Positions 34,140-44,323 are shown, counted from the first letter of the stretch. The stretch: 64,000 nucleotides of DNA from Arthrobacter sp. ov407 (GCF_900102895.1 NZ_FNGD01000005.1:186001-250000); one strand, 5' to 3'. The notes: a model not told the origin generated them from the sequence alone. Translations and numbers: made by a program.

Positions 34140-35405
34140 ATGACGAAGGGATACGTGCCCGTGCAGCCACAAGGACGTGCCAGCGGACAGCCGGCGCCAG
34201 CCGTAAACACAAGGGAATCAAACACAGCCGTTGCTGCGGCGCCGTCGCCGCCGTTTCCCGACGCCGACCTCATGTACATCGTGGACCTGCTGCCGCCGGA
34301 CGAACAGCTCCGCTACCAGGAGGTCCGGGAATTCCTGCAGTCCCGGATCAGGGCCGCCTCAATCGACTACTGGAACCGCGAGGAGTTTCCCTTCGACCTG
34401 CTCGCGGAACTCGGCAAATACGGTCTGGGCGGGTTGCAAACCGACGGCACATCCAAGCTCTTCAAGGGGCTCATGTACGTCGAGGTGGCCCGCGCCGATG
34501 TCTCCCTCTCGGCGCTCGTAGGCATCCACAACGAGCTGATCGTCGGCATGATCGATGAGCTTGGCTCGGAGGAGCAGAAGGCACGCTGGCTCCCTGGCCT
34601 CACCGCGTTCACCCAGCTCGGAGCGTTCGCCCTGACCGAGCCGGACCACGGCTCGGACATCGCCGGTGGCCTGGAAACCACCGCGCGGCTGGACGGCGAC
34701 GAGTGGGTCCTCAATGGCGCCAAGCGATGGATCGGCGCCGGCACCATCGCGGACTTCGCCCTCGTTTGGGCCCGGGACGTAGCCGACCAGCACATTAAGG
34801 GCTTCATCGTGGAGACGGACCGTGCCGGCTACACCGCCACGAAGATCGCCAACAAGATCGGCCTGCGCATCATGCAGAACGCCGACATTGTCCTCGACGA
34901 GGTCCGTATCCCGGCGGCCAACCTGCTGCCCGGCGCCACCGACTTTTCCAAGGCCAATGAGCTGCTGCGGGACTCACGGGCCTGGGTGGGCTGGCAGGGC
35001 GCCGGCATCCAGCTGGCCGCGTTCGACGTCGCACGGGCCTATTCGCTGCAGCGTCGCCAGTTCGGCAAGGAACTGGCCCGCTTTCAGCTCATCCAGCAGC
35101 AGCTCGCCGAGATCCTGGGCAACGCGACCGCCTCCCTGGCCCTGATGGCCCAGCTGGCGCGAATCCAGGAAGACGGCAAGCTCGAGATGGTCCAGGCCGC
35201 CATGGCCAAAGCGACCACCACGCGGCTGGCGCGTGCCTCGGTGGCGATGGGCCGGTCCCTCATGGGCGGCAACGGCATCAGCAGCGACTATGAGATGGGC
35301 AAGCTCTTTGGCGACGCCGAAATCCTCTATACCTATGAGGGCAGCTACGAAATTAACTCGCTGATCGTGGCCCGGGCCGTGACGGGGAAGTCCGCCTTCG
35401 TCTAG
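34140..35405 (+). CDS. acyl-CoA dehydrogenase (glutaryl-CoA dehydrogenase-like)
   Basis: 421 aa. A Pro/Ala-rich N-terminal extension (about 40 aa) precedes the ACAD fold: GAFALTEPDHGSDIAGGLETTARLDGDEWVLNGAKRWIGAG, then RRQFGKELARFQLIQQQLAEILG. The catalytic glutamate fits TYEGSYEINSLIVARAVTG, where it sits in GCDH and isovaleryl-type enzymes. It would feed electrons to the ETF encoded at 9385-11156. A later start (for example near the LMYIVDLLPPDEQ segment) is possible. Confidence 0.93.
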   Translation: MTKGYVPVQPQGRASGQPAPAVNTRESNTAVAAAPSPPFPDADLMYIVDLLPPDEQLRYQEVREFLQSRIRAASIDYWNREEFPFDLLAELGKYGLGGLQTDGTSKLFKGLMYVEVARADVSLSALVGIHNELIVGMIDELGSEEQKARWLPGLTAFTQLGAFALTEPDHGSDIAGGLETTARLDGDEWVLNGAKRWIGAGTIADFALVWARDVADQHIKGFIVETDRAGYTATKIANKIGLRIMQNADIVLDEVRIPAANLLPGATDFSKANELLRDSRAWVGWQGAGIQLAAFDVARAYSLQRRQFGKELARFQLIQQQLAEILGNATASLALMAQLARIQEDGKLEMVQAAMAKATTTRLARASVAMGRSLMGGNGISSDYEMGKLFGDAEILYTYEGSYEINSLIVARAVTGKSAFV

Positions 35406-35435
35406 GCTCCGCGCGTGATCTAGGCTCCGCGCGTG
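35401..35435. repeat. 18-bp tandem duplication over two stop codons
   Basis: TCTAGGCTCCGCGCGTG occurs at 35401-35417 and again at 35419-35435 (period 18). The first copy holds the stop of the acyl-CoA dehydrogenase. The second holds the stop of the convergent diguanylate cyclase gene. Confidence 0.85.
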
Positions 35436-37282
35436 TCCGAGCCGGCCCGCGCCTGGCCGTTCCGTGCCTGGCCGGCCGAGGCGGACTGGCCGGCCGGGCT
35501 CGCGTGGCCGTACCGGGACGTGCGGTTGCGGCCGCCGTTCTTGGCCTCGTACAGGGCCCGGTCCGCGCAGTCCAGGAGGGAACCGGCCGCGGCGTCGCCC
35601 TGCTCGCAGACTCCGGCGGAGACCGTCAGGAATCCGACTTCCCCGAACGGTTCGGACGCGATGGCCTCGCGGGCACGTTCGGCCGCGCGCAGGGCCTCGG
35701 CGCCGTCGGTCTCCGGGAGCAGCCACACGAACTCCTCGCCGCCGAACCGGGCCACGATCTCCTTGGCGCGGGCAACCGTCCGGAGCCTCGCTGCGACCTC
35801 CGCCAGGACGACGTCGCCCATCAAGTGACCATGGGTGTCGTTGACCCTCTTGAAGTGATCGATATCCAGGACGACGGCACTCAGGCTCGTCCCGCGGCTC
35901 CTGGCCAGCGCGACCTGTTCGGCGAGGTGCCGTTCCAGGGCCCGCCGGTTGGGCAAGCCGCTCAGGGCATCGGTCGTGGCCTGCTGCTCCAGATCGGTCC
36001 ATGCCTCCGTGTTGCCGATGGCGATCTCGACGAGCTCCGCGAACTGGGCCAGCCGCTCCATCATCGCTTCCGTGACCCCTGTGCGCGATTTCGAGGTCAG
36101 GCTCACCGCACCCCACAGGCTGCCGCGGACCCGGATCGGCGCCGCTGCCGCGGACTGGAAGCCGCCGGCGCGCATCTCCTCTGCGGCCTGTCCACCCTCC
36201 GGCCGATAGACCACGAGGGCCGGCTTGCCGGTCACTGCCACCCGGATGGTGGCGGACTCGTCAGTCGGGGCGAAGATCTGCCGCCGGCTCAGCGTCGGCG
36301 GGAGCGTCGGGGCCATGGCGACGATTTCCGCCGAGGACGCGCCCGTGAAACGGACGACGGCGGCGGAATCCACGTTGAACAGATCGCGGACAATCGCGGC
36401 GACCCGCTCTGAAATGTCTGCGGGGGCCGCGTTGCGCGCGACTTCGGTCGCTATTTCGTGCAGGGCCTGCCAAACCTTTTGTTGATGCAGGCGCTCGGTG
36501 ATGTCAACCGCCACCACCATGCCGGCCGCGCTCTCATCGTCGGAATGAACCGGCCCGGCATTCAGCCGGTAGGTGCGGTCCCCGATCTGCCGGCTCCAGG
36601 AGACCTCGCGGCCAGCCAGGGCCGCACGGTAGCGCGGCTCGAGCTCGCTGGCGAGATTTCCCTTGAGCACGTCCTGGATGCGCTGGCCCTCGAGCTCTTC
36701 CCTGCGGTAGCCGAAGGTCTCCAGCTCCTGGCCTTCGGCGATCAGGTAGCGCAGTTCGGCGTCGAAGAGGAGCACAAAGACTCCGGGGACGCTACGCGCC
36801 AGGGCACGGTACCGGTCCATGTCCCGTTGCCGGCGCCGGTCGGCCAGCACCCGCTCGGTGATGTCCGTGGCCACGACGAAGAAGCCCTGCACCGCACCGT
36901 CCCGTTTATCGGGAGTGTAGGTGACGTCGGTGAAGCGAGACTGGCCCGCGGTATCAACCAGGGTGCGGTCAAACTGTTGCAGCTCTCCGGCGAGCGCCCC
37001 CTCGATGTGCGGCCGGTTGGCCTCGAAGACGGCATCGCCGAGCACATCCCGGGCATGCATGCCGTGAAGCTGCTGGGGCCCGAACCCGAACCATTCGCAG
37101 TAGGCGTCATTGGCCAAGCGGTTGCGCAGTCCCGTGTCCCAATAGCCCACAAGGGCCGGGATCCCGTTGAGGACGGCCCGCAGTTGCGCTGGGATCTCAG
37201 GCAGCGGGGACGGGTCGGCATCGTCCCTGTTGAGCGGGCTGCGATTAGTCATTGCCCCAGTATCCATGTCCGGCCGCGGCAT
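35420..37282 (-). CDS. diguanylate cyclase with PAS-PAS-GAF sensor domains
   Basis: 620 aa. Two PAS domains (about residues 30-145 and 155-270), a GAF domain (about 275-425) and a C-terminal GGDEF domain (about 430-590) with the active-site RFGGEEFVWLLP. The product inhibition site (RxxD five residues before GGEEF) reads RAKE, so it may be weakened. It makes c-di-GMP from GTP; no membrane helices, so it is a soluble sensor. It lies downstream of kdpE on the same strand (about 22 nt), probably in the same operon. ATGs at 37267 and 37252 are alternative starts; none has a strong ribosome-binding site. Confidence 0.9.
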   Translation of the reverse strand: MPRPDMDTGAMTNRSPLNRDDADPSPLPEIPAQLRAVLNGIPALVGYWDTGLRNRLANDAYCEWFGFGPQQLHGMHARDVLGDAVFEANRPHIEGALAGELQQFDRTLVDTAGQSRFTDVTYTPDKRDGAVQGFFVVATDITERVLADRRRQRDMDRYRALARSVPGVFVLLFDAELRYLIAEGQELETFGYRREELEGQRIQDVLKGNLASELEPRYRAALAGREVSWSRQIGDRTYRLNAGPVHSDDESAAGMVVAVDITERLHQQKVWQALHEIATEVARNAAPADISERVAAIVRDLFNVDSAAVVRFTGASSAEIVAMAPTLPPTLSRRQIFAPTDESATIRVAVTGKPALVVYRPEGGQAAEEMRAGGFQSAAAAPIRVRGSLWGAVSLTSKSRTGVTEAMMERLAQFAELVEIAIGNTEAWTDLEQQATTDALSGLPNRRALERHLAEQVALARSRGTSLSAVVLDIDHFKRVNDTHGHLMGDVVLAEVAARLRTVARAKEIVARFGGEEFVWLLPETDGAEALRAAERAREAIASEPFGEVGFLTVSAGVCEQGDAAAGSLLDCADRALYEAKNGGRNRTSRYGHASPAGQSASAGQARNGQARAGSDTRGA

Positions 37283-37304
37283 CGGAAACCGTCGAGAAAA
37301 ACCA

Positions 37305-37979
37305 TCAGGGCATGAACCGGTAGCCGATGCCGGCCTCGGTGAGCAGGTGGCGGGGGTTGGCGGTGTCCGGCTCCAGTTTGCGCCGCAGCTGGGCCATGTA
37401 GACCCGGAGGTAGTTGGTCTCCTTGGCGTAGGCCGGACCCCAGACCTCAGAGAGCAACTGCTGCTGCGTGATGAGCTTTTCCGGATTCCGGACCAGCACC
37501 TGAAGCATGTTCCACTCGGTGGGGGTCAGCCGGACATCCTGTCCATCCCGGATGACCCTGCGCTTGCCCAGGTCCACAGTGAAGTTCTCCGTGCGGACTA
37601 CCGCTTCGTGGTCCGGTTCGATGCTGCGGCGCAGCAGGGCGCGGAGCCGGGCCAGGAGCTCGTCCAGGCCGAACGGTTTGGTGATGTAGTCGTCCGCGCC
37701 GGCGTCGAGCGCCTGGACTTTGTCCTCGGAGCCGTGGCGGGCGGACAGCACCAGGACCGGGACGCTGCTCCAGCCGCGCAGTTCGCGGATCACCTCCGTG
37801 CCGTCCAGATCCGGCAGCCCGAGATCCAGGATCACCACCGACGGCGGCTCCTGCCTGGCCCTCAGCAGCGCCGACCGGCCGTCCGCGGCTGTGGAGACCT
37901 CGTAGCCGTGGGCCTGCAGGGTGATGCGCAGTGCCCGCAGCAGGTGCGGATCGTCGTCGACTACCAAGACGGCGGTCAT
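37305..37979 (-). CDS. kdpE: KdpE response regulator (OmpR/PhoB family)
   Basis: 224 aa. Receiver domain with phosphoacceptor Asp52 (VVILDLGLPDLDG), Lys in YITKPFGLDELLAR and a C-terminal winged helix (LTPTEWNMLQVLVRNPEKLITQQQLLSEVWG ... LRRKLEPD). The sequence follows KdpE orthologues closely. Its start overlaps the kdpD stop by 4 nt. The usual target kdpFABC is not in the window; a divergent APC-type transporter is. Confidence 0.94.
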   Translation of the reverse strand: MTAVLVVDDDPHLLRALRITLQAHGYEVSTAADGRSALLRARQEPPSVVILDLGLPDLDGTEVIRELRGWSSVPVLVLSARHGSEDKVQALDAGADDYITKPFGLDELLARLRALLRRSIEPDHEAVVRTENFTVDLGKRRVIRDGQDVRLTPTEWNMLQVLVRNPEKLITQQQLLSEVWGPAYAKETNYLRVYMAQLRRKLEPDTANPRHLLTEAGIGYRFMP

Positions 37980-40687
37980 GGCGTGTCCTGCCTGGAATTC
38001 GACGGCGACGGCCCGGGCAGGTGGCGGCGGCCGGTCAGCGCCGATTGCGGCTCCGGCGGGGCTCCGCCCGGGCGGGCTTCGAAGGGCTCTCCGGTGGAGA
38101 GCGGGAGCGTGATCACCATGGTCAGGCCGCCGCCCGGCGTCGGCTCCGCCGCGAGCCGTCCGCCCATCGCCTCGGTGAATCCCTTCGCCACGGCCAAGCC
38201 CAGCCCGATGCCGGTTGTGTGGGTGGCGTCGTCGAGGCGCTGGAACGGGCGGAACATGTCAAGGACCCGCTCTGCCGGGATGCCCCGGCCATGGTCGATG
38301 ATGCGCAGCTCGCCCGCGGGCCGCCCTGCGAGCGCGGCCGGACTGAGCCCGCCAGCGGCGCCCGCCACCACAATGTCTGAATCCGGGGCGTACTTGACCG
38401 CGTTCTCGACGATGTTCGCGACGACGCGCTCCAGCATGCCCTGGTCGGCATCGATCTCGGGCATGTTGGCCGGAAGCTCCACCCGCACCCGGCCCGGCGG
38501 GACGCCGTGAAGTGCGCCGGGGATGACCTCGTACCAACGGAGGGGATGGAGCCGGGGGCTGACCGAGTCGGAGGTGAGGCGGGACATGTCCAGCAGGTTG
38601 CCGACCAGCACGTCGAGCCGGTCGGAGCATTCCTCGATCGTGGCCAGCAGCTCCTGCTCTTCCTGGGGGGTGTAGGGGACACCGGTCTGCCGGAGGCCGC
38701 CGACGGCGAGCTTGATCCCGGCCAGCGGCGTCCGGAGATCGTGCGAGACCGCGCGGAGGATGGAGGTGCGCATGGTGTTGCTCTCGGCAAGGCGCATCAT
38801 TTCGCGCCGGCTGGCCGCGAGCTGCTGGCGCTCCAGCTGGGCGGCCAGATGCACGCCGAATGCCGCGAGGAGCCGCCGGTCACTGGCCGGCAGGATCCGT
38901 CCGTAGAGGACCAGCCGGGTGGTGGAGTCGATCTCCTCGATGTTCTCGCCCTCGGTGCCTTCGCCGGTTGTCGTGCCCTGCGGGACCGTGCCCTTCGGGA
39001 CGGTGCCCTGGTGGCCAGGGCCGGCTGGGACCTCGCCGGCGGACGCCAGGAGCTGCCAGGTTCCGTCGTCGAAGAGATCCGCCTCGCGGATTTGGCTGAG
39101 GAGGGCCGCCCCGCGGACCTGGAAGACCGTCCTGGCCTGCTCGAGCAGCGACTGGACGGTGTCCTCGGAGCCGGCCGCCCCGCGGGTGAGATCACTGAGG
39201 GTGGTGGCCTCGGCCCTGGCCCGGGCGGCCTCCTTCGAACGGCGGGCGGACAGGTCCACCACCACGGCTACCGCCGACGACACCCCCAGGAATACGAAGA
39301 GCGCCAGGAAGTTCTGCGGATCGCTGATGATCAGGTTGCCGGTCGGCGGCGTGGAGAAGTAGTTCACCAGCAGGCTGCTCCACAGGGCCGCCAGGACCGC
39401 GGGCCACAGCCCGCCCACCAGGGCGACCGCCACGGAGCCGCTGAGCTGGACGAGCATGGCCGTGGCAACGCTGTGCTCCGGATTCACGAAGACGAGCAGC
39501 AGTTGCAGGAGCGCAGGCAAGAGCGCCGCCAGGATCAGGCCCACCGCAACCCGGGCCCGGCCAAGGTCGCCGGGACGGGGCCGCCCCGCGCCCCGGCCGC
39601 CGAGCGGGTGCGAGACCATGTGGACATCGATGTCCCCGGAGTCACGGACCACCCGGGTGCCGACGCCGCCTCCCAGGAGACCGCCCAGCAGGCCCGCGAG
39701 GTTCTTGTGCCGCGAGATGCCGACCACGATTTGGGTGGCGTTGACACTGCGGGCAAAGTCCAGCAGGGCGGCCGCCGGGTCTTCTCCTGCCACGATGTGG
39801 TAGCTGCCGCCCAGGTCCTGAGTCAGTCGCCGCTGATATTCGAGCGCCTGCGGTGATTCCGAGGCGACCCGATCGGCGGCGCGCACATGGACGGCCAGGA
39901 GATCTCCGCCGCTGACGCGGGTCAGGATGCGTGCCCCACGCCGGATGAGCGCCTCGCCCTCGGGCCCCCCGGTTAGGCCCACTACGATGCGCTCGCGGGC
40001 AGGCCAGCTGTCCTGGATCCCGTTCTCGGCCCGGTATTTCGCCAGCCCTTCGTCCACCCGGTCGGCCAGCCACAGCAGGGTGAGCTCGCGGAGCGCGCCA
40101 AGGTTGCCCAGCCGGAAATAGTTCGACAGGGCAGCATCGATCCTGTCCGCGGCATAGATCTTGCCCTCGCTCAACCGCTGCCGCAACAGATCAGGCGGAA
40201 TATCGACCAGGTCGATCTGGTCGGCACGGCGCACGATGTCATCGGGTACGGTCTCTGCCTGCCGGACGTCGGTGACGGCGCTGACGACGTCGCCGAGGGA
40301 CGCCAGATCCTGGATGTTGACCGTGGACAGGACATTGATCCCGGCGCTGAGGAGTTCGTCGACGTCCTGCCAGCGCTTCTGGTTGCGGCTGTCCGGGACG
40401 TTGGAGTGGGCGTATTCGTCCACCACCGCAGTCGCGGGGGCCCGGGCCAGGACCGCGTCCAGGTCCATTTCCTCGTACTCGGCACCCCCGTACCTCAGGC
40501 GGCGGGGCGGGATGACCTCCAGGCCCTCCACGAGAGCACGTGTTCCGGCGCGGCCGTGGTCCGTCGCGAGCGCCACGGCAACGTCCTCGCCGCCCTGACC
40601 GAGGCGGTGGGCTTCCTCCAGCATTTCGTAGGTCTTGCCCACTCCGGGCGCGGCCCCCAGGAAGATCCGCAGCGTTCCACGTGCCAT
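37976..40687 (-). CDS. kdpD: KdpD sensor histidine kinase
   Basis: 903 aa, full length. N-terminal KdpD domain with Walker A GAAPGVGKTY and Walker-B-like AVVDEYAHSN, then a universal-stress-protein domain (about 230-360), four short membrane helices (about 385-490), a GAF region with a Gly/Thr repeat insert (GTVPKGTVPQGT, about residues 570-583), the H-box AVSHDLRTPLAGIK and an ATPase domain (NIVENAVKYAPDS, DHGRGIPAERV, TGIGLGLAV). It senses K+ or ionic stress and phosphorylates KdpE. Confidence 0.95.
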   Translation of the reverse strand: MARGTLRIFLGAAPGVGKTYEMLEEAHRLGQGGEDVAVALATDHGRAGTRALVEGLEVIPPRRLRYGGAEYEEMDLDAVLARAPATAVVDEYAHSNVPDSRNQKRWQDVDELLSAGINVLSTVNIQDLASLGDVVSAVTDVRQAETVPDDIVRRADQIDLVDIPPDLLRQRLSEGKIYAADRIDAALSNYFRLGNLGALRELTLLWLADRVDEGLAKYRAENGIQDSWPARERIVVGLTGGPEGEALIRRGARILTRVSGGDLLAVHVRAADRVASESPQALEYQRRLTQDLGGSYHIVAGEDPAAALLDFARSVNATQIVVGISRHKNLAGLLGGLLGGGVGTRVVRDSGDIDVHMVSHPLGGRGAGRPRPGDLGRARVAVGLILAALLPALLQLLLVFVNPEHSVATAMLVQLSGSVAVALVGGLWPAVLAALWSSLLVNYFSTPPTGNLIISDPQNFLALFVFLGVSSAVAVVVDLSARRSKEAARARAEATTLSDLTRGAAGSEDTVQSLLEQARTVFQVRGAALLSQIREADLFDDGTWQLLASAGEVPAGPGHQGTVPKGTVPQGTTTGEGTEGENIEEIDSTTRLVLYGRILPASDRRLLAAFGVHLAAQLERQQLAASRREMMRLAESNTMRTSILRAVSHDLRTPLAGIKLAVGGLRQTGVPYTPQEEQELLATIEECSDRLDVLVGNLLDMSRLTSDSVSPRLHPLRWYEVIPGALHGVPPGRVRVELPANMPEIDADQGMLERVVANIVENAVKYAPDSDIVVAGAAGGLSPAALAGRPAGELRIIDHGRGIPAERVLDMFRPFQRLDDATHTTGIGLGLAVAKGFTEAMGGRLAAEPTPGGGLTMVITLPLSTGEPFEARPGGAPPEPQSALTGRRHLPGPSPSNSRQDTP

Positions 40688-40759
40688 GTCGTCATTCTGT
40701 CACCTGGAGGCGATGGCGGCGACGCGACGGCAACTTGGACGGGCGCCCCAAGAGCCGAG

Positions 40760-40789
40760 TTAAGAGGCCGCGTTAAGGAACCATCAGGA
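40760..40789. promoter_or_regulatory. direct repeats between kdpD and the transporter, candidate KdpE sites
   Basis: Three related hexamers in one direction: TTAAGA (40760), TTAAGG (40773) and TCAGGA (40784), with 13- and 11-bp spacing, as expected for an OmpR-family regulator. They lie mid-way in the 186-bp divergent region. Confidence 0.4.
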
Positions 40790-40873
40790 TTGTTCGCCGA
40801 ACGGTTGCAGCGGCTGCGGGGGCTGGTACCGTCTCGGACGGAAGCGGCGCGGTGCGTCGTGTGAAAGGACATA

Positions 40874-42850
40874 ATGACCACGCTCAGCCGGCCCCCGGCA
40901 GACCCCTCCGCGCCGCGGCCCGGCGCCGGGGAGAACTTCAGGAACTGGCTGCTGTTCGGCCTCCAAGACGCCAAGGGAATCCACCAGGGGCCCGGGGCCG
41001 TGAGCGACAGCCACCTGAAAAAGCACACGTGGTGGCAAGTGATGTGCCTGACCGGCGTGGACTACTTCTCCACGCTGGGCTACCAGCCCGCCATTGCCGC
41101 GCTCGCCGCCGGCGTGATTTCGCCGCTGGCCACCCTGGTCCTGGTTGCCGTGACCTTGCTCGGCGCACTGCCGGTGTACCGCCGTGTGGCCGGCGAAAGC
41201 CCGCGCGGTGAAGGATCCATCGCCATGCTTGAGCGGCTGCTCCCACGCTGGGGCGGGAAACTTCTGGTCCTGGTGCTGCTGGGGTTCGCGGCCACCGACT
41301 TCATGATCACCATGACGCTCTCCGCCGCCGACGCAACAGCCCACGCCCTCGAGAACCCCTTCGCCCCCGCCTGGATGCAGGGCCAGAACGTCGCGGTGAC
41401 GCTGGTCCTGCTGGCCATGCTCTCCGCAGTGTTTCTGCGCGGCTTCAAGGAGGCGATCGGCGTCGCGGTGGTCCTCGTGGGCATTTACCTCGGACTGAAC
41501 GTCATCGTGGTCATCACAACGATCATCGAGGTCCTGCAGCACCCTGTGGCGGTCGACAACTGGTGGCTGGCCCTGACCACCCAGCACGGGAGCCCGCTGA
41601 TGGTGGTGGGCATCGCGCTGCTCGTCTTCCCGAAGCTGGCCCTGGGCCTGTCGGGCTTCGAGACGGGCGTCGCCGTCATGCCGCAGATCCGCGGTCACGC
41701 CACGGACACCGAGGAGAACCCTGAGGGCCGGATCAAGGGTGCGCGCCGCCTACTGACGACGGCGGCCCTCATCATGAGTGCCTTCCTCGTCACCACGAGC
41801 TTCACCACGGTGGTGCTGATCCCGGCACAGGAGTTCCAGCCGGGCGGCCAGGCGAACGGGCGTGCCTTGGCTTACCTCGCGCACGAATACCTGGGAAATG
41901 GTTTCGGTACTGTCTACGACCTGAGCACCATTGCCATCCTGTGGTTTGCCGGCGCCTCCGCCATGGCCGGGCTCCTGAACCTCGTGCCCCGTTATCTGCC
42001 CCGCTACGGCATGGCTCCCGAGTGGGCACGAGCGGTCAGGCCGCTGGTGCTCGTGTTCACGCTCGTGGGGTTCCTGATCACCTGGCTCTTCGACGCCGAC
42101 GTCGACGCCCAGGGTGGCGCCTACGCCACCGGCGTCTTGGTCCTGATGACGTCGGCGGCGATTGCCGTGACGTTTTCCGCGCGTGTCCGGCAGCAGCGCA
42201 AGCGCACCATCGGGTTCGGCATCATCGCCGTCGTGTTCATTTACACCACGGTGGCCAACATCTTCGAGCGGCCTGAAGGCATCCGGATCGCCGCGTTCTT
42301 TATCCTCGGGATCATCGTCATTTCCCTGCTCTCACGGGTCCGGCGCTCCTTCGAGCTGCATGCCACGCATGTGCGCATGGACACCCCGGCCCTGGAATTC
42401 CTGGCCGCCAATGAATCCGGGCCGATCGCGATCATCGCCCACGAACCGATGCGGCTAACTGCCCAGGCGTACCGGGACAAACTCACGTCCGCGATCGAAG
42501 TCAGCCACCTGCCCTTGGACTACCAGGCACTGTTCCTCGAAGTCGTGGTGGACGACTCCTCGGACTTCGAGACCGCGCTCGAGGTCCGCGGGGTGGTCCG
42601 GCACGGGTACCAGATCCTGGAGGTCCACGGGCCCGTTATTCCGAACACGATCGCCTCTGTGCTGCTGCACATCCGCGACGTCACGGGTCTGATGCCGCAC
42701 ATCTACTTCCGCTGGACGGAGGGAAACCCGTTCACCAACCTCATGCGGTTCCTGGCTTTCGGCGAAGGCGAGATCGCCCCGGTCACACGCGAAGTGTTGC
42801 GCGAGGCCGAACCGGACGTCACGCGGCGTCCGTGGGTCCACGTCGGCTGA
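40874..42850 (+). CDS. APC-superfamily transporter, probable K+ uptake (KUP/KimA-like architecture)
   Basis: 658 aa. About 12 membrane helices (residues about 55-500) begin with [21 protein letters not shown]; a cytoplasmic C-terminal domain of about 160 aa follows (residues about 500-658). This arrangement resembles KimA/KUP-type potassium transporters, but the core also fits amino-acid permeases. Potassium is inferred mainly from the divergent kdpDE. GAAAGGA lies 5 nt before the ATG. No c-di-AMP riboswitch is seen upstream. Confidence 0.8.
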   Translation: MTTLSRPPADPSAPRPGAGENFRNWLLFGLQDAKGIHQGPGAVSDSHLKKHTWWQVMCLTGVDYFSTLGYQPAIAALAAGVISPLATLVLVAVTLLGALPVYRRVAGESPRGEGSIAMLERLLPRWGGKLLVLVLLGFAATDFMITMTLSAADATAHALENPFAPAWMQGQNVAVTLVLLAMLSAVFLRGFKEAIGVAVVLVGIYLGLNVIVVITTIIEVLQHPVAVDNWWLALTTQHGSPLMVVGIALLVFPKLALGLSGFETGVAVMPQIRGHATDTEENPEGRIKGARRLLTTAALIMSAFLVTTSFTTVVLIPAQEFQPGGQANGRALAYLAHEYLGNGFGTVYDLSTIAILWFAGASAMAGLLNLVPRYLPRYGMAPEWARAVRPLVLVFTLVGFLITWLFDADVDAQGGAYATGVLVLMTSAAIAVTFSARVRQQRKRTIGFGIIAVVFIYTTVANIFERPEGIRIAAFFILGIIVISLLSRVRRSFELHATHVRMDTPALEFLAANESGPIAIIAHEPMRLTAQAYRDKLTSAIEVSHLPLDYQALFLEVVVDDSSDFETALEVRGVVRHGYQILEVHGPVIPNTIASVLLHIRDVTGLMPHIYFRWTEGNPFTNLMRFLAFGEGEIAPVTREVLREAEPDVTRRPWVHVG

Positions 42851-42904
42851 CACCAAGGGCCCGGCAGCAGGCCCGGCCCCCGGCAACAGGGGGCAGCGAA
42901 CACA

Positions 42905-42939
42905 AACGCCCCTCCGGAGGAATCCTCCGGAGGGGCGTT
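42905..42939. terminator. strong bidirectional terminator hairpin
   Basis: 16-bp perfect arms AACGCCCCTCCGGAGG (42905-42920) and its complement (42924-42939), 3-nt loop AAT. It lies between the convergent transporter and cspA genes. On the minus strand it is followed by TTTGTGTT, so it can terminate cspA. Confidence 0.85.
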
Positions 42940-42991
42940 GTGGTCTTCGGGGAAGTGTCCCGGCCAGGCGGCCGGGGCCTTTCCGGAGTAC

Positions 42992-43195
42992 TTAGAGCGG
43001 GCGGATGTTCTCAGCCTGCGGGCCCTTCGGGCCCTGCGTGACGTCGAATTCAACCTTCTGGTTCTCGTCCAGCGAGCGGTAGCCGCTGGTGGCGATTGCC
43101 GAGTAGTGGGCGAAAACGTCGGCCGACCCGTCATCCGGGGCAATGAAGCCAAAACCCTTTTCGGCGTTGAACCATTTAACTGTGCCTGTAGCCAT
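42992..43195 (-). CDS. cspA: cold-shock protein
   Basis: 67 aa from the ATG at 43195, with AGAAGGA 7 nt upstream; the upstream frame extension is rejected. OB-fold with both RNA-binding motifs, KGFGFIAP (RNP1) and VFAHYSAI (RNP2). It binds single-stranded RNA/DNA as a chaperone. A 148-nt gap to the upstream hydrolase gene leaves room for its own promoter and a long 5' leader, as usual for csp genes. Confidence 0.97.
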   Translation of the reverse strand: MATGTVKWFNAEKGFGFIAPDDGSADVFAHYSAIATSGYRSLDENQKVEFDVTQGPKGPQAENIRPL

Positions 43196-43343
43196 GCCAT
43201 TATCCTTCTGAAATGCTGCTGATCTCCGGCGGCCATAAGGCCAACGGCTGCGGAGACATTCGTCCGCTGTCCCCAACGTACGGTGCGACGGGCCGCGGTG
43301 CAAGGGTTTATTGGGGTCTCTTCGTCTCGCCCGGTTGCTTCCG

Positions 43344-44297
43344 TCATGCCGAGACGGTGGCGTCGAAGAGCGCAATCAGGTCCCGGCTGATCTGGTAGGG
43401 CGAGGTCTCGCTGGGGCTGTGGCCGCCGCGGTAGACCGCAATCCGTGCCCCGATCGACTGCGCGAAGTCGCGGTGCAACGCCAGCGGCCAGAGGTCGTGT
43501 TCGCCGACCGCGACAAGCTTCGGCAGCGTCGAGGCGGCCAGGACCCGCCGCAGATCCGGTGTGCGTTTCATGAGGCTGATGATGTCAATGACCGAGGCGC
43601 GGCGCGTGAACGCGAACCGGCTCTTCACGAACCGCAACCGTTTGGGCGCCACACGGGCAACATTCCTGCGGATCCCCCAAATCATCAATGCGGTGCCGAC
43701 CCTGCTGTTGACCCAGCGACTGAACCAGCCGGCCAGGCGCAGGCCGCGGAAACTCTGCCCAGGCTCGGGCGGGCAACTGATCAAGGTCAGGCTGCGGAAC
43801 TTCTCTGGCCGTTGGGCGAAGGCCAGTTGGACGACGATCGCAGCGAAGGAGTACCCCACGACGTGCACCGCGCCTTCTTCGGCGTCCAGCATGGCGAGGA
43901 GGTCGTCGCGGAAGAGCTCGTAATCGTAGCGGCGCCGGGGCGGAACGAGGTTCTCGGGCCCGGCCCGGGCGGATTCATACTGCCCGGCGATGTCGCAGCT
44001 GAGGACGAAATAGCCGGCCGCCGCGAGCTCGGGCAGCATGAGGATGAAGTCTTCCTTGGAGCCGGTTGCGCCCGGGATGAGCACGACGCGCGGTTTCCCG
44101 GGATCTCCGGCGGAGATGGTCGCCAGGGTGCCGCTGGGCACCGCGAACTCACCGCTCACCACGCCTTCCGGAAGGACGGCCCAGTCGAAGTCGGGCAGCG
44201 CGGCGTCCCGGCGGGCGGCATCGTCCACCAGCCCCGAACCGAAGCCCTCAGGCTCGGGGAACGGGGTGCCTTGTGCGTTGCGGCCGACAGACACCAT
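43344..44297 (-). CDS. alpha/beta hydrolase
   Basis: 317 aa from the ATG at 44297; the far longer frame runs back into the upstream gene and is not used. Alpha/beta-hydrolase motifs: [14 protein letters not shown] (oxyanion region), [16 protein letters not shown] (nucleophile elbow GYSFA), GEHDLWPL (acid) and [12 protein letters not shown] (catalytic His). The substrate is unknown. It begins 26 nt after the RPH-like gene and is likely cotranscribed with it. Confidence 0.88.
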   Translation of the reverse strand: MVSVGRNAQGTPFPEPEGFGSGLVDDAARRDAALPDFDWAVLPEGVVSGEFAVPSGTLATISAGDPGKPRVVLIPGATGSKEDFILMLPELAAAGYFVLSCDIAGQYESARAGPENLVPPRRRYDYELFRDDLLAMLDAEEGAVHVVGYSFAAIVVQLAFAQRPEKFRSLTLISCPPEPGQSFRGLRLAGWFSRWVNSRVGTALMIWGIRRNVARVAPKRLRFVKSRFAFTRRASVIDIISLMKRTPDLRRVLAASTLPKLVAVGEHDLWPLALHRDFAQSIGARIAVYRGGHSPSETSPYQISRDLIALFDATVSA

Positions 44298-44323
44298 GAA
44301 CTTAACATAGCCCCTTGATCTGC

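Noticed and set aside
40688-40873. c-di-AMP (ydaO) riboswitch upstream of the APC transporter
   Set aside because: KimA genes in Bacillus have one, but the conserved core is not found here and the region is only 186 bp with direct repeats.
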